A DNA stretch of 64,000 nt from Betaproteobacteria bacterium Ga0077532 (GCA_001464895.1 LNEE01000059.1:42084-106083); one strand, 5' to 3'. Positions 8,722 through 20,066 are shown, numbered from the stretch's first letter. Program-made: numbers and translations. Notes: generated by a model from the sequence alone, not told the origin.

Positions 8722-11137
8722 CCCAGCCCGATCGGGAGCTGCCATCGACCAGTTCCGTACCGTCTTCCCGCCGCTCCTGATCGCACTGCAGCGGCACGTC
8801 GCACTGATCCAGGATCTGGTGCGCAGCGTCACCACCGGCGTCGCCGCCGAGCAGGTCGACACCTCCTATTGGGACTGGCACCGGACCGCTGCCGACGGAC
8901 TGGCCCTCGAACTCCGGGATCCCCAGCTGGAGCAGCACTGGGACGAACTCGGACGCGTGCATGGCGAGCTCCTCGTCGTCGCCGAGTCCTGCCTGGAGGC
9001 GGTGCGTGCTGGCGACACCGTCCGCGCCCAGGCGTGCCTCGATCAGGTCTTCGGGTTCTCGGGCAGGCTGATCGAGTTCATCGTCGGCGGCACCCTCCAG
9101 GAACTCACCATCGCGTTCGCGACGCGCGAGCGCCAGTTGTCCGAACGCTATGAGCGCGAGTTCCTCGAGGCTGCCGAGATCGGCCGGTTCTCCGTGCGAT
9201 TGCGCGACCTCATCATCACGAAGGCCGACGCGAGCTTCGGCAAGCTCTTCGGTCGACCCCACGAGGCCCTGGTCGGGACGGACATCCGCGAACTGCTCGA
9301 CCAGGCGGCGGTGGACGAACTCGTGAGCGCAACGGTGCCCGGCGTCACCACGCGCGTGCTGACCCATGGCGCCGATCCCACCGCGCCTTCGCTCGAGATC
9401 GTCGCCTATCGCGAAGTCGGCAAGTCGCCCGCGACACTGCACGGGTTCGCGGTGAACGCCACGGCCGCGGTGCAGGACGCCCAGCAGCGCAAGCTCCTGT
9501 CCGCGGCGATCGACTGCTCCGACCAGGTCGTGATCATCACGAACGCGAAGCAGGACATCGTGTATGTGAATCCGTCTTTCACGCGCCTCACCGGCTACAC
9601 ACGCGAGGAGGCCGTTGGTCGCAATCCCCGCTTCCTGCAGGGGCCCGAGACCAACCAGGCCACGCGCGTGGCACTGCGCGAGGCCATCGCCGCCGGGCGC
9701 CAGACCCACGCCGAGATCCTCAACTACCGGAAGAGTGGCGCGACCTGCTGGGTCGAGCTGTCCATCGTCCCGGTGCAGGACGACCGAGGTACCGTGACGC
9801 ACTGGGTCGCGGTGTCGCGGGACATCTCCGGACGCAAGGCGCAGGAGCAGGAGATCACACGCCTTGCGATGGAGGATCACCTGACCGGCCTCCTCAATCG
9901 CCGTGCGGCCGAAGCGCGCCTCGCCGTCGAGTGGAGTCGTGCGCGTCGCGACAAGAACGCCTTCGCGGTGGCACTCGTCGATGCCGACCGATTCAAGCTG
10001 GTGAACGACCAGTACGGGCACCACGTGGGCGACCAGGTGCTGGTGCATCTCGCGAAGACGCTCGAAGGCAATCTGCGCGGCGGCGACTGGATCGCGCGCT
10101 GGGGTGGTGAGGAGTTCCTGATGTGCCTGCACGGGCTGGACGCCCGCGGGGCCGTCAACGCGGGTGAGCGTGCTCGCAAGCAGGTGAAGTCGAACCCGGT
10201 GCCGGTCGATGTCGGCCGCCTGCCGATCACCGTTTCCATCGGTGTCGCGCTCTACACGAGCGACTCCGAGAGCATCGACCAGCTCGTGGCCCAGGCCGAC
10301 GCGCTGCTCTACGAGGCGAAGCACAGCGGCCGCGACCGCGTGCTCGTCACCGGCACGGGCACCGGTGCACGCGGCGGCATCATCTGGGAGGGTTCCCAGG
10401 TGCAGAGCGCCCTGCAGGAGTCCCGGGTCATCCCGGCGTTCCAATGCATCGTCGATCTGAAGAACGGTGCCGTGGTGGCCGAGGAGGCGCTCGCGCGGAT
10501 CCGCACCCGCGAGGACGCGATCATCCAGGCGCAGCGCTTCATCCATGCGGCCGAGGCACTCCATCTCGTGAACGCCATCGATCGCGCCGTCACCCGCAGC
10601 GCGCTCGAACGCACCGCCGAGGCCGTCGAGCGCACCGAGTCGCTCGACGCCTACTTCATCAATCTCTCCGCGCAGTCGCTGGCCGACCGTGAACTGGTCA
10701 CCGCCCTGCGCGACCAGGCGCTCGCCTTCCGCATGCTGCGAGGCGGCGTCAATCCGATGGTGATCGAGATCACCGAACGGCAGACGGCCGACATGGCGAC
10801 GTTGCGCGCGCACCTGGATCCCCTGCTGGAGGCCGGATTCCGGGTCGCGCTCGACGACTTCGGCAGTGGCTACTCCTCGTTCCGCTATCTCGCGGAACTG
10901 CCGGTGCACTTCCTGAAGATCGAGGGCTGGATGGTCCAGTCGCTCGTGAGCCAGCGCCGCGTGCGGCAGCTCGTCGAAACGATCGTCGGCACCGCCCGGA
11001 CGTTCGGCCTGATGACCGTGGCCGAGTGCGTCGAGGACGGCCAGACGGCACAGGTGCTCTGCGACATCGGGGTCGACTGGGCCCAGGGTCACTATTTCGG
11101 GCGACCGGTGCTCGCGTCGGGGCGCACGGTCGACTGA
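8594..11137 (+). CDS. PAS-GGDEF-EAL cyclic-di-GMP enzyme
   Basis: The open frame encodes up to 847 residues. In order it has a helical N-terminal region with spaced histidines that faintly resembles a degenerate CZB zinc-sensor domain, a PAS domain (about 305-420), a GGDEF domain with RWGGEEF (about 504) and an RGGD inhibitory-site motif just before it, and an EAL domain (about 600-840) with [21 protein letters not shown] and AECVED. Both catalytic domains look intact, so it may make and degrade c-di-GMP. The start is uncertain. TTG 8594 overlaps cysS by 128 bases, and the next usable codon is GTG 8819, yet protein-like sequence begins near 8744. It probably follows cysS by read-through. Confidence 0.88.
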   Translation: MPRAPRPRSLAISQTQTGSETNCCHSGFFSRTQPPGPPGAGDNPARSGAAIDQFRTVFPPLLIALQRHVALIQDLVRSVTTGVAAEQVDTSYWDWHRTAADGLALELRDPQLEQHWDELGRVHGELLVVAESCLEAVRAGDTVRAQACLDQVFGFSGRLIEFIVGGTLQELTIAFATRERQLSERYEREFLEAAEIGRFSVRLRDLIITKADASFGKLFGRPHEALVGTDIRELLDQAAVDELVSATVPGVTTRVLTHGADPTAPSLEIVAYREVGKSPATLHGFAVNATAAVQDAQQRKLLSAAIDCSDQVVIITNAKQDIVYVNPSFTRLTGYTREEAVGRNPRFLQGPETNQATRVALREAIAAGRQTHAEILNYRKSGATCWVELSIVPVQDDRGTVTHWVAVSRDISGRKAQEQEITRLAMEDHLTGLLNRRAAEARLAVEWSRARRDKNAFAVALVDADRFKLVNDQYGHHVGDQVLVHLAKTLEGNLRGGDWIARWGGEEFLMCLHGLDARGAVNAGERARKQVKSNPVPVDVGRLPITVSIGVALYTSDSESIDQLVAQADALLYEAKHSGRDRVLVTGTGTGARGGIIWEGSQVQSALQESRVIPAFQCIVDLKNGAVVAEEALARIRTREDAIIQAQRFIHAAEALHLVNAIDRAVTRSALERTAEAVERTESLDAYFINLSAQSLADRELVTALRDQALAFRMLRGGVNPMVIEITERQTADMATLRAHLDPLLEAGFRVALDDFGSGYSSFRYLAELPVHFLKIEGWMVQSLVSQRRVRQLVETIVGTARTFGLMTVAECVEDGQTAQVLCDIGVDWAQGHYFGRPVLASGRTVD

Positions 11138-11185
11138 CTGGGTCGGCGGATCCTTCCGCGTGGAGGGTCGACGCTCAAGGCGGAT

Positions 11186-12727
11186 ATGCGGGCCGCCGAC
11201 AAAGCAACCATGGCGTCCTTCCGCCTGCCGCCCCCCTCCCAGATGCACGCCAACGCCGAACCAGCGGTCACGCCCCCGTCCGTTGCCACTGCTGCAGTGC
11301 TCTTCTGCGCGCTCTGGCTGTTCGCCCAGTTCTCGGCGACGGGGCGCGTGCTCGTCCACTGGTTGTCCGGCCCGCTCCTGCCCGGTGCATCGACCACGGC
11401 AGCGCCGCTATTCATCGCCGGCGTGACCTGCGCACTCCTGCGCATCGCAGTGCCAGGGCGTGCGACCCTGGGCGCCGGGGGACGCCGCCGCTGGACCCTG
11501 GCACTCCTCGCAGCCCTTGTCATCGGCCACGGCATCGTTCTCACAGATCACCTGCGCTGGGCGGGAGAGGCCGGGCTGTCTCCGATCCACCATGGCTGCC
11601 GTGGTGGCGGCGCGGACCTCGTCTGCGACGACATGCTGCGCAGCCGCTTCGGCGCCACGATGCTTGCCTCCGCCTGGTCGGACCTCACGCTCGGGACCGT
11701 CCCGCCGCTGTCCGGCCTCGGCATCCTGGTCGCGCTTTCCGTGGCCGTGCTCGCCGCCCTGGTCCTGCTGCCGGATGTGCTCCGGCGGTTCGCCCACGCC
11801 GCGCCACTGGTGTGGCTCTACGTGTTCCCGGTCGTCCATGCCGTGGTGGCACTGGTCGATGGCGGACCACTTTCCATTCGGCTGCCGTTGAGCTTCGCCG
11901 TCCTGCTGATCGTGATCGGAGCCGGTTGCCGCGAACATCTGTTCCGGCGCGTCCGCCGCGGCTGGCCATGGCTCGTCGCCGCGGTTGCCTTCACGGTCGG
12001 TGTGCACGGTTGGTGGTCCGAAGCAGGCGGTGCCGCGGCGCTCAATGGTTGCGCGATGCTCGCTGTGGTGTGTGCCGCTCCGCTCGCCTTGGGCTGGCAG
12101 CCCGTCCGGGCAGCGCGGCGCCGCATGCGATCCATGGCCGCGGTGCTCACGCTCGGTTGTGCCGGGGTGGTCTACGTGATCGAGACCGCGAACGGCGCCG
12201 GAGCCCTGCTTCAGCCCCTGTCCGCAGGCTACCGCTTCACGGTGCTGGACCTCGACCGCGTCGCCGTGGTCCGCACGGAGCCCGTGCCGGTCGGCTGGAG
12301 CGCAGTCGACGTCTACCGGACCCAGGGCGACGATCCGCTCGAGCCGCGCCGGGTCTTCCTTTGGCGCGACAACGGTGAACCGCGCGGGACCCTCTCGGTC
12401 TCCGTCGTCCTGCCCGCGGGGCGGACGATCCCGACGCCGTCCCGCCTGCCCGTCCACGCGCCGGCCCGCATCCTGGGTTCCCTCCCCGACGCGGATACCC
12501 GGAAGGAGGTCCTGTGGATTCGCGGCGAGGATGGCGCGGTGCCGCCGTACTTCCCCGAGCCGGGATCCTTCCTGGCCGGTAACAATGCCGCCGTGCACCT
12601 GCATCTCGTGGCTGCGCTGCTGCGCTACAGCGGGCTCTCCGGATTCGCCTTGGCGCCGCTGGCGTCTCCCGACGACACGGGTGGACTGGAACCCGTCGCG
12701 CGCCCGATCGAGATCGTCGCGCGCTGA
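11186..12727 (+). CDS. Polytopic membrane protein of unknown function
   Basis: I do not recognise this 513-residue protein. About eight to nine hydrophobic segments lie in the first 330 residues (for example VATAAVLFCALWLFAQF and LSVAVLAALVLLPDV). A soluble C-terminal domain of about 180 residues (from about 330) follows, with many charged residues and an SVVLPAGRTIPTPSRLP segment. Composition and codon use match the neighbours. It follows the GGDEF-EAL gene by 48 bases in the same direction and converges on the phosphatase with 7 bases between stops. No transporter or enzyme motif was seen. Confidence 0.65.
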   Translation: MRAADKATMASFRLPPPSQMHANAEPAVTPPSVATAAVLFCALWLFAQFSATGRVLVHWLSGPLLPGASTTAAPLFIAGVTCALLRIAVPGRATLGAGGRRRWTLALLAALVIGHGIVLTDHLRWAGEAGLSPIHHGCRGGGADLVCDDMLRSRFGATMLASAWSDLTLGTVPPLSGLGILVALSVAVLAALVLLPDVLRRFAHAAPLVWLYVFPVVHAVVALVDGGPLSIRLPLSFAVLLIVIGAGCREHLFRRVRRGWPWLVAAVAFTVGVHGWWSEAGGAAALNGCAMLAVVCAAPLALGWQPVRAARRRMRSMAAVLTLGCAGVVYVIETANGAGALLQPLSAGYRFTVLDLDRVAVVRTEPVPVGWSAVDVYRTQGDDPLEPRRVFLWRDNGEPRGTLSVSVVLPAGRTIPTPSRLPVHAPARILGSLPDADTRKEVLWIRGEDGAVPPYFPEPGSFLAGNNAAVHLHLVAALLRYSGLSGFALAPLASPDDTGGLEPVARPIEIVAR

Positions 12728-12734
12728 TCCCGCC

Positions 12735-14339
12735 TCACCGGCTGGCCGGCGGGAAGCCGAAGGCGTCCTGCATCACGTGAAAGATCCAGTGCTGTTCCAT
12801 CACCCCGTGCACGAGCGTGGATCCCGGCCCGGTCGCGTAGATGGCGACGTCCTCCCCGCCATGGGTCTCGGACGGCAGCGGGATCGCAGCCTCCTGGCGG
12901 AAATCGGGGCCATGCGTGTCCTCGGTCGACAGGTCGGGGCGCGCGCGTCCGGCCTTCGCGGCGTCGCGCCAGCCCGGCCCGTTCTGATAGCCGAGCGTCG
13001 TGAAGGGCAGCCCGAGGAGATCCCGGGAGGGCGCCACGGGCGCGCCGTCCACGTCGGGCACGTCCCGCACGAGACCGAGGATGTCGTTGCCCCGATGCGG
13101 ATAGCCCGCCATCGTGAAGACGTGGCTGTGGTCTGCCGTGACGATGATGAGCGTCTCGCGCGGATCGGTCATCTCGACGGCGCGCTGCACCGCCCGTGAC
13201 AGCTCCACGGCATCCGTCAGCGCGCGGCGCGCGTTGCCCCCGTGGTGCCCGTGATCGATGCGCCCGGCTTCCACCTGCAGGTAGTACCCGCGCGGATTGC
13301 GCGACACCATGCGGATCGCCTTGTCGGTCATCTCGGTGAGCGAGGGTTCGCCGCCCTTGTCCGACGCACGGTCCAGCTCGTACTGCATGTGGGAGTTCTC
13401 GAAGAGCCCGAGCAGGTGCCGTGTCTTCGCCGGGTCGATGGCGTCGAACTCTGCCTTCCGCCAGACGTAGGCAGCACGGCCGGGTCCGCCCCGGGTCGCG
13501 ATCCATTCGTCGGTGAGCTTCCGGCCGTCGCGCCGCGTCCCCGGTGCGCCGCGCTCCGGATCGCTCGCCGTTTCCGGATAGAAGAACGTCCGACCGCCGC
13601 CCAGCACCACGGCGAGACTGGCCCGTACGCTGGCCGGCAGGTCGATGAGCTGCGCGGCGATGTCGGGCAGGGTGCAACTGCCGGGCGCGCGTCCGACCTT
13701 CGCTTCGTGCAGGCGGATCTCGCGGTCGGATTCCCAATCGCGCATGGAGGTGTGCGCGTAGTTCGCCGCCGGTGTTGCATGCGTGATACGTGTCGTCGAC
13801 ACGACGCCGGTCGACTTGCCGGCAGCGGCGGCGCGTTCGAGGATCGTCGGCAGCGCCTTCGTCGCGATCACGCGCGCATCGCACTCGGCGCGCGCCGTCG
13901 TGTGATCCACCGAGAGCATCCCCTCGCGGGCCTTGTACCCCGTGACCATCGCCGTCATCGTCGGCGCGGAGTCCGAGGTCTGCTGGTCCCACGAATACGT
14001 CTTCGCCAGCGCGACGTTCGGGAATCGCTCGAACGACAGCAAATGCTCCTCGCCCGGCCCCCCTGCCTGCTGGCCCGCGAGGATGCGCGCCGCCGTCACT
14101 GTCGTGACGCCCATGCCGTCGCCCACGAACAGGATCACGTTCTTCGCACGCGGCGGCAGGGTCGGCCGGGCTTTCGCGTCGCGGAGGAAGCGCTGGCCGC
14201 TGTCGTACCAGTCCTGCACGGATTCCGGCCCGCGGACCGCCGGCTCCGCAGCGAGGATGGACGACGGGACGGCGGCCATCGTCGTCACCAGCGACCACAC
14301 GCCGAGGAGACGCGTCATCCGTCGCACCGTTCCGCTCAT
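12735..14339 (-). CDS. Alkaline phosphatase family protein, exported
   Basis: The 534-residue protein has a Sec signal peptide (cut near SSILAAEP, about residue 31) and the metal-binding framework of alkaline phosphatases. This comprises [11 protein letters not shown] (about 68), the phosphoryl-acceptor serine in TSDSAPT (about 122), [22 protein letters not shown] and the zinc histidine in [12 protein letters not shown]. It should release phosphate from esters in the periplasm. The ATG at 14339 overlaps the eda stop (ATGA), making it the last gene of the Entner-Doudoroff operon, an unusual association. The open frame continues upstream inside eda, but the signal peptide fixes the start. Confidence 0.92.
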   Translation of the reverse strand: MSGTVRRMTRLLGVWSLVTTMAAVPSSILAAEPAVRGPESVQDWYDSGQRFLRDAKARPTLPPRAKNVILFVGDGMGVTTVTAARILAGQQAGGPGEEHLLSFERFPNVALAKTYSWDQQTSDSAPTMTAMVTGYKAREGMLSVDHTTARAECDARVIATKALPTILERAAAAGKSTGVVSTTRITHATPAANYAHTSMRDWESDREIRLHEAKVGRAPGSCTLPDIAAQLIDLPASVRASLAVVLGGGRTFFYPETASDPERGAPGTRRDGRKLTDEWIATRGGPGRAAYVWRKAEFDAIDPAKTRHLLGLFENSHMQYELDRASDKGGEPSLTEMTDKAIRMVSRNPRGYYLQVEAGRIDHGHHGGNARRALTDAVELSRAVQRAVEMTDPRETLIIVTADHSHVFTMAGYPHRGNDILGLVRDVPDVDGAPVAPSRDLLGLPFTTLGYQNGPGWRDAAKAGRARPDLSTEDTHGPDFRQEAAIPLPSETHGGEDVAIYATGPGSTLVHGVMEQHWIFHVMQDAFGFPPASR

Positions 14340-14992
14340 CGCAACGCCGACGCCGCTGCAGCCAGCGTCGTGATGCCCGCCCAGTTGCCCGCCTGCACCA
14401 TGTCCTTCGGGATCATCCACGACCCGCCCACGCAGGCGACATTCGGCAGGGCCAGATAGCTGCCCGCATTCGCGGGGCCGACACCACCGGTCGGACAGAA
14501 CGCGAGATCGGGGATCACCGAGGCGAGCGAGGACAGGAACTTCGCACCGCCGGCGGCCTCGGCGGGGAAGAACTTCAGATGCCGCAATCCGCGCTCGCGG
14601 GCCGCCATCGCTTCCGATACCGTCGCGATGCCGGGCAGCAGCGGCACCGACTGCGCCAGCGCCGCGGTCGCGAGTGCATCGGTGAGGCCCGGCGACACGG
14701 CGAAACGCGCACCGGCCTCGGCGGCGGCGTGCAACTGCTCCGCGTGGAGCACGGTGCCCACGCCGACGATCGCCTCCGGCAGCGCTGCACACATGAGCGC
14801 GATCGCTTCCAGGGCCACCGGTGTGCGCAGCGTCACTTCGAGCACGGTGAGCCCGCCGGCCACGAGGGCCTGCGCGAGCGGCACGGCATGCGAGAGGTCC
14901 TCGATGACGATGACCGGGATCACCGGTCCGCGGCCGAGGGTGGCGGCCAGTGTGTCGTGCCTGACGGTGTCGTTGGTCATCGATGCGCTCAC
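14336..14992 (-). CDS. eda: KDPG aldolase (2-dehydro-3-deoxy-phosphogluconate aldolase)
   Basis: Eda splits KDPG into pyruvate and glyceraldehyde-3-phosphate, the last reaction of the Entner-Doudoroff route. The 218-residue sequence aligns along its length with the E. coli enzyme: [35 protein letters not shown], the Schiff-base lysine in LKFFPAEA (about 140) and [10 protein letters not shown] 14992 overlaps the edd stop as GTGA; an ATG four codons later (14980) is an alternative start. It lies between edd and the phosphatase, with which it also overlaps. Confidence 0.96.
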   Translation of the reverse strand: MSASMTNDTVRHDTLAATLGRGPVIPVIVIEDLSHAVPLAQALVAGGLTVLEVTLRTPVALEAIALMCAALPEAIVGVGTVLHAEQLHAAAEAGARFAVSPGLTDALATAALAQSVPLLPGIATVSEAMAARERGLRHLKFFPAEAAGGAKFLSSLASVIPDLAFCPTGGVGPANAGSYLALPNVACVGGSWMIPKDMVQAGNWAGITTLAAAASALR

Positions 14993-16815
14993 GGGTGCAG
15001 AAGATCGAAGAGGGTGGCGCCCGCATCCGCGCGGCTGACGCCGGCGCGGAAGGGCGCGAAGAGTTCGCGGCCCACGCCGAGGCCGTCCTGCCCATCGTGG
15101 ACCGCCGGTGCACGCGCCGCGAGTTCGTCTGCGTCGACGAGCACGTCGAGCCTGCCCGTCACGCCATCCACGCGGATCCGGTCACCGTCGCGCACGCGGG
15201 CGATCGCGCCGCCCTCCGCGGCTTCGGGCGTGACGTGGATCGCTGCGGGCACCTTGCCCGATGCACCGGAAAGTCGGCCGTCCGTCACGAGCGCCACGCG
15301 ATGACCGCGGTCCTGCAGCACCGCGAGCGGCGGCATCAGCTTGTGCAGTTCGGGCATGCCGTTGGCGCGCGGCCCCTGGAAGCGCACGACCGCGACGACA
15401 TCGCCGGACAGCTCACCGGCCTTGAACGCTTTTTGCAGCGCGTCCTGCGAATGGAAGACGCGCGCCGGTGCCTCGATGACGTGGCGGTCCGCCGCCACGG
15501 CGGACGTCTTGATGACCCCGGTGCCGAGATTGCCGGTCAGCATGCGCAGCCCGCCCGTGGGATGGAACGGATCGTCCACCGGGCGCAGCACGTCGCGGTC
15601 GCCGCTCGTTGCCGTGGCATCGCGCCACGTGAGGGTGTTCGATGCATCCAGCCCCGGTTCGACGAGGTAGCCGTCGAGCCCCGTGCCCCACACCGTCTTC
15701 ACGTCGGCGTGGAGCAGACCCGCCGAGAGCAGTTCGCGGATCATGAAGCCCATGCCACCGGCCGCGTGGAAGTGATTCACGTCGGCCTTCCCGTTCGGAT
15801 AGATGCGAGTGAGCAGCGGCACCACCTCCGCGAGGTCCGAGAGGTCGTCCCAGGTGATGTGGACGCCCGCCGCCGCGGCCATCGCGATGAGGTGGATGGT
15901 GTGGTTCGTCGATCCGCCCGTCGCGTGCAGGCCCACGATGCCGTTCACCACGGCGCGCTCGTCCACCACGTGACCGATCGGTGTGAAGTTCGCCCTACCG
16001 GCCGTGAGCGCCACCACGCGCTGCACCGATGCCCGCGTCACGGCGTCGCGCAGCGGCGTGCCTGGGTTCACGAACGTGCCGCCGGGCGGGTGCAGGCCCA
16101 TCAGCTCCATCAGCATCTGATTGGTGTTGGCGGTGCCGTAGAAGGTGCACGTGCCGGGACCGTGGTACGACTGCGCCTCGGCTTCGAGGAGTTCCGCGCG
16201 CCCCACCTTGCCCTCCGCGTACAGCTGGCGGATCCGCGCCTTCTCGTCGTTCGGCAGACCGGAGGTCATGGGCCCGGCGGGGATGAAGATCGACGGCAGG
16301 TGGCCGAAACGCAGCGCACCCATCAGCAGACCGGGGACGATCTTGTCGCACACGCCGAGGTAGCACACGGCATCGAACATCTGGTGCGAGAGCGCCACGG
16401 CCGTCGCGAGCGCGATCACGTCGCGCGAGAAGAGCGACAGCTCCATGCCCGCCTCGCCCTGCGTGACCCCGTCGCACATCGCCGGGACGCCGCCGGCCAC
16501 CTGGGCCGTCGCCCCGACCTCCCGGGCCGCGGCGCGGATCACCTCTGGGAAGTGTTCGAACGGCTGGTGCGCCGAGAGCATGTCGTTGTACGCCGTCACG
16601 ATCGCGACGTTCGGACTGTCGCCCTCGCGCAGCTTCGACTTGTCGTCGGCGGTGCACGCCGCGAAGCCGTGCGCGAGGTTCGCGCAACCCATCTTCGCGC
16701 GGCGGGAGCCTTCGCCGGCGGCGCGGTCGATCATCTCCAGATAGGCGGTGCGCGGCCCCCGGCTGCGCTCCACGATGCGGCGGGTCACCTCGGCGACACG
16801 GGGATGCACGCTCAT
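14989..16815 (-). CDS. edd: 6-phosphogluconate dehydratase
   Basis: Edd converts 6-phosphogluconate to KDPG and belongs to the IlvD/Edd iron-sulfur dehydratases. From ATG 16815 the protein has 608 residues, the usual Edd length, and that start has a near-perfect ribosome site (GAAGGAGGT, bases 16822-16830). Cluster-ligand cysteines sit in ANLAHG..CTADD, VPAMCDG and [11 protein letters not shown], and the C-terminal [10 protein letters not shown] is family-typical. A longer frame to 17115 runs inside pgl and is rejected. It is the third gene of zwf-pgl-edd-eda. Confidence 0.96.
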   Translation of the reverse strand: MSVHPRVAEVTRRIVERSRGPRTAYLEMIDRAAGEGSRRAKMGCANLAHGFAACTADDKSKLREGDSPNVAIVTAYNDMLSAHQPFEHFPEVIRAAAREVGATAQVAGGVPAMCDGVTQGEAGMELSLFSRDVIALATAVALSHQMFDAVCYLGVCDKIVPGLLMGALRFGHLPSIFIPAGPMTSGLPNDEKARIRQLYAEGKVGRAELLEAEAQSYHGPGTCTFYGTANTNQMLMELMGLHPPGGTFVNPGTPLRDAVTRASVQRVVALTAGRANFTPIGHVVDERAVVNGIVGLHATGGSTNHTIHLIAMAAAAGVHITWDDLSDLAEVVPLLTRIYPNGKADVNHFHAAGGMGFMIRELLSAGLLHADVKTVWGTGLDGYLVEPGLDASNTLTWRDATATSGDRDVLRPVDDPFHPTGGLRMLTGNLGTGVIKTSAVAADRHVIEAPARVFHSQDALQKAFKAGELSGDVVAVVRFQGPRANGMPELHKLMPPLAVLQDRGHRVALVTDGRLSGASGKVPAAIHVTPEAAEGGAIARVRDGDRIRVDGVTGRLDVLVDADELAARAPAVHDGQDGLGVGRELFAPFRAGVSRADAGATLFDLLHP

Positions 16816-16858
16816 GCGGATACCTCCTTCGGACACGACGGCATGCCGCCGCCCGACA

Positions 16859-17551
16859 TCATGGACACCAGAACACGTCGACTGGTGCCCGCGCGAGCAC
16901 CGAACGCACGGGCAGGTCCGACTCGGGCCCGGGCTGCCGGGCGCGATCCAGCACGGCCCGCTTGCCAGTGCCCTCCAAATGCAGCGCGATCGCGCGAGCG
17001 GAGAGCAGCGCGGGCAGCGTGAGTGTGAGACGCGGTTCGACTGCCGCGGCCGCGCGCATGGTTTCCACGCGCCGGGTGCCGGCAGGTGCCAGGCACGCCG
17101 CCAGGTTGTCGCCATCGGGGAAGAACGACGCCGTGTGGCCGTCGTCCCCCATGCCGAGCACTGCGACGGTCAGCGGCCACGGCACCGCATCGAGCGCGCA
17201 CTCCGCGAGATCGCGGTCGACGTGCTCGTCGGGCCCTCCTCGGTACAGCCCGACGAACGTTGCGGTGGCCGCACGGGCGCGCAGCAGGTGGGCACGCACC
17301 AGGCGCTCGTTCGATCGTTCGGCGTCCGGCGGGACCCGGCGCTCGTCCACGAGCGTCACGATGACGTGTTCCCAAGGGAGATCGAGACCCGACAGTGCCT
17401 CGAAGAAGCGCACCGGCGTGCGTCCGCCAGACACCGCGAGAGACGCCGTGCCGTGTTCAGTGACTGCGGTACGGAGTCTGTCCCCGACGAAGGCGGCGAG
17501 CCCGTTCGCGAGTGCAGCGCCGTCGCTGTACTCATGCATCGAGGTGGGCAT
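16859..17551 (-). CDS. pgl: 6-phosphogluconolactonase
   Basis: Pgl hydrolyses 6-phosphogluconolactone made by Zwf. The 230-residue protein (from ATG 17551) has the NagB/Pgl-type segments [28 protein letters not shown] (about 69), [11 protein letters not shown] and [16 protein letters not shown] (about 135). The start lies within the last 20 bases of zwf, so the two are translationally coupled. ATG 17539 is a second possible start and neither has a strong ribosome site. Stop to edd start is 43 bases. Confidence 0.94.
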   Translation of the reverse strand: MPTSMHEYSDGAALANGLAAFVGDRLRTAVTEHGTASLAVSGGRTPVRFFEALSGLDLPWEHVIVTLVDERRVPPDAERSNERLVRAHLLRARAATATFVGLYRGGPDEHVDRDLAECALDAVPWPLTVAVLGMGDDGHTASFFPDGDNLAACLAPAGTRRVETMRAAAAVEPRLTLTLPALLSARAIALHLEGTGKRAVLDRARQPGPESDLPVRSVLARAPVDVFWCP

Positions 17552-19025
17552 CGCGATTCCAGCTGGCGTCCTCGTGCCACGTGCGGCCATCGCGTTCGAT
17601 CAGCGCGACGGAGGCCGACGGGCCCCACGTGCCGGCCGCGTAGGGCTTCGGCTTGTCCTCGGCTTCGCGCCAGGCGTCCATGATCGGGTCGATCCACGAC
17701 CACGCGGCCTCGACCTCGTCGCGGCGCATGAAGAGCGTCTGGTCGCCGCGCACGACGTCCATCAGCAGCCGTTCGTAGGCGTCCGGATTGCGCACGCCGA
17801 AGGCCTCCGCAAAGCTCATGTCGAGCGACACCTGCTTCAGCCGCATGCCGCCCGGGCCGGGGTCCTTGATCATCAGCCACAGCTTCACGCCCTCGTTCGG
17901 TTGCAGGCGGATCACGAGGTGGTTCGAATGGATCGGGCCCGCACGGTCCGAGAACGCCGAGTGTGGAATCGGACGGAACGCCACGACGATCTCCGAGAGC
18001 CGCTCCGGCAGCCGCTTGCCCGTGCGCAGGTAGAAGGGCACGCCGGCCCAGCGCCAGTTGGCGATCTCGGCCCGCAGGGCCACGAAGGTCTCGGTGCCGC
18101 TCGTCCGGCCCAGTTCCTCCGAGTAGCCGGGCACCGTCGCGCCGTTCGCCACGCCCGCCCGGTACTGACCGCGGACCACCGCCGTGTCGAGCAGCCGTCG
18201 CTCGATGTGCTTCAGGGCCTTCAGCACCTTCAGCTTCTCGTCGCGGACGGCGTCGGCGGCGAGTTCGCCGGGTGGTTCCATCGCGACGAGGCAGAGGAGC
18301 TGCAGCAGGTGGTTCTGCACCATGTCGCGCATCGCGCCTGCGGTGTCGTAGTAGCCCGCACGGCCCTCCACGCCCAGGCTCTCCGACGTCGTGATCTGCA
18401 CGTGGTCGATGTGCTCGGCGCGCCACAGCGGCTCGAAGAGAGCGTTGGCGAAACGCAGCGCCATGAGGTTCTGCACGGTCTCCTTGCCGAGGTAGTGGTC
18501 GATCCGGTAGATCTCGGCCTCCGGGAACACGCAGCCCACGGCGTCGTTCACCGCGCGGGAGGACGCCAGGTTCTTGCCGATCGGCTTCTCCAGCACGACC
18601 CGCGATTGCGGTGACGCCATGCCATGGGCGCGCAGCCGTTCGCAGATGGGCCCGAAGAGTTCAGGCGAGGTCGCCAGATAGAAGACCCGGATGCGGTCGG
18701 GCGCCTCGCCCAGTTTCGCCGCGAGGTCGTTCCAGCCGGCGTCGGAGGCTGCATCGAGTGCGAGATAGTCGAGCCGGGCGAGGAAGCGCGCTGCGGCGTC
18801 GGGGTGATCGGCGGCGTCCTTCGCGATGGCCTTCGCCGCCTGCGCGCGGAACTCGTCCGGTGCCATCGAGGTGCGGGCTGCCCCGAGGATGCGCGCCGCC
18901 GCGGGGAGCTGCCCGGCGTTGTCGCGCTGGAACAGCGCCGGCAGCAGCTTGCGACGAGAGAGATCTCCCGTGGCGCCGAAGACGATGAGGTCGAAGGCAT
19001 CGACCTGGATGATGCGAGCCGTCAT
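17532..19025 (-). CDS. zwf: Glucose-6-phosphate 1-dehydrogenase
   Basis: This NADP-dependent enzyme oxidises glucose-6-phosphate, feeding 6-phosphogluconate into the Entner-Doudoroff branch encoded next door. The 497-residue sequence shows the nucleotide-binding FGATGDLSRRKLLPAL (about 16), the EKPIG loop (about 145) and the catalytic RIDHYLGKE (about 174-182) with the active histidine. Length is normal. It is the first gene of the leftward operon zwf-pgl-edd-eda-phosphatase; the 161 bases upstream (19026-19186) must contain the promoter, though none was clear. Confidence 0.97.
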   Translation of the reverse strand: MTARIIQVDAFDLIVFGATGDLSRRKLLPALFQRDNAGQLPAAARILGAARTSMAPDEFRAQAAKAIAKDAADHPDAAARFLARLDYLALDAASDAGWNDLAAKLGEAPDRIRVFYLATSPELFGPICERLRAHGMASPQSRVVLEKPIGKNLASSRAVNDAVGCVFPEAEIYRIDHYLGKETVQNLMALRFANALFEPLWRAEHIDHVQITTSESLGVEGRAGYYDTAGAMRDMVQNHLLQLLCLVAMEPPGELAADAVRDEKLKVLKALKHIERRLLDTAVVRGQYRAGVANGATVPGYSEELGRTSGTETFVALRAEIANWRWAGVPFYLRTGKRLPERLSEIVVAFRPIPHSAFSDRAGPIHSNHLVIRLQPNEGVKLWLMIKDPGPGGMRLKQVSLDMSFAEAFGVRNPDAYERLLMDVVRGDQTLFMRRDEVEAAWSWIDPIMDAWREAEDKPKPYAAGTWGPSASVALIERDGRTWHEDASWNRDAHLDA

Positions 19026-19186
19026 GGAGGATCCCGTGGTTCACGCCGCGCCGGGAGCGCGACGTGCGCATCGACGCAGGCGTTGGAAGCGCAGGCATTC
19101 GATGGACGGGTCGATTGTAACCACCCGCCCATTCCGCGGGCATGACGTTGCAGGGGCCGTGCCGGGCCCGGCGATCGGAGGATGTC

Positions 19187-20062
19187 TCAGTACGGACCGG
19201 GCCGTGCCGCTGACCCGAGCATCTCGCCGTACACGTCCGTGCGGCGGTCGCGCAGGAGCTGGTTGAACTCGTTCAGGCTGCGGCGACGGCGGGCGTCGGC
19301 GAGGTTGAGATCCGCGATCAGCATCTCTTCCCGCTCGGTGCTCGCCGGGCCCGCGATGGGCCAGCCGGCCGAATTCACGATGAGGCTGTTGCCGAGGAAG
19401 GGCTGGCCGCGTTCCACGCCCACGCGATCGGCCGCGGCGACGAACATCGAGTTGGTGTGGGCGCCACCCATCGCCAGGATGTTCGCCATCATCGGGAGGT
19501 GTGCCGGCTGCTCCGCCATCGGCACCCAGTTCGTCGCGACGCAGAGCAGGTCGGCCCCCTGCAGGGCGGCGAGTCGGAAGGTCTCGGGGAACCAGATGTC
19601 GTAGCAGATGGCGACCGCGATGCGGCCGGCGCCCGCATGGAAGACCGGCATGCCGAGGTCGCCGGGCTCGAAGTAGAGCTTCTCCGCGCCCCACAGATGG
19701 TTCTTCCGGTAGGTGCCTACGTACCCACGCGGCCCCACCATCACCGCAGCGTTGTAGAGCTTCTCGCCGACGCGCTCGGTGATGCCGGCGACGATGAAGA
19801 GCTCGTGCTGCTTCGCGGCCTGCATCCACGCGTGGCACGTGGGGCCGTCGGGCACGGACTCGGCGAGCGAGAAGGCCTCGTCGCGGGTCTCGAACACGTA
19901 GCCCGTGTTGCAGAGTTCCGGCAGCACGACGAGGTTCGCGCCGTCCGCCGCGGCCTCGGCGATCATCGCGAGGCTCCGGGCGACGTTGGCCTCCTTGCGG
20001 CCGATGTGCGGCTCCATCTGCAGGCAGGCCACGCGCAGGGGGCTTTCGGGGGGCTGTCTCAT
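19187..20062 (-). CDS. Nitrilase-superfamily amidohydrolase
   Basis: The 291-residue cytosolic enzyme has the Glu-Lys-Cys triad of the carbon-nitrogen hydrolase family: E49 in VLPELCNTGY, K120 in GTYRKNHLW and C153 in VAICYDIWFPE. Members hydrolyse amides, nitriles or N-carbamoyl compounds. The closest-looking groups act on small aliphatic or omega-amides and carbamoyl amino acids, so substrate is open. It starts 4 bases after the amidase stop and is the last gene of the leftward transporter/amidase operon. It may therefore act on the product of the amidase or on the imported amide. Confidence 0.9.
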   Translation of the reverse strand: MRQPPESPLRVACLQMEPHIGRKEANVARSLAMIAEAAADGANLVVLPELCNTGYVFETRDEAFSLAESVPDGPTCHAWMQAAKQHELFIVAGITERVGEKLYNAAVMVGPRGYVGTYRKNHLWGAEKLYFEPGDLGMPVFHAGAGRIAVAICYDIWFPETFRLAALQGADLLCVATNWVPMAEQPAHLPMMANILAMGGAHTNSMFVAAADRVGVERGQPFLGNSLIVNSAGWPIAGPASTEREEMLIADLNLADARRRRSLNEFNQLLRDRRTDVYGEMLGSAARPGPY

Positions 20063-20066
20063 CGAA

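Noticed and set aside
8648..11359. Very long minus-strand open frame opposite the GGDEF-EAL gene
   Set aside because: It is a shadow produced by GC-rich codon bias; the plus strand contains complete catalytic motifs.
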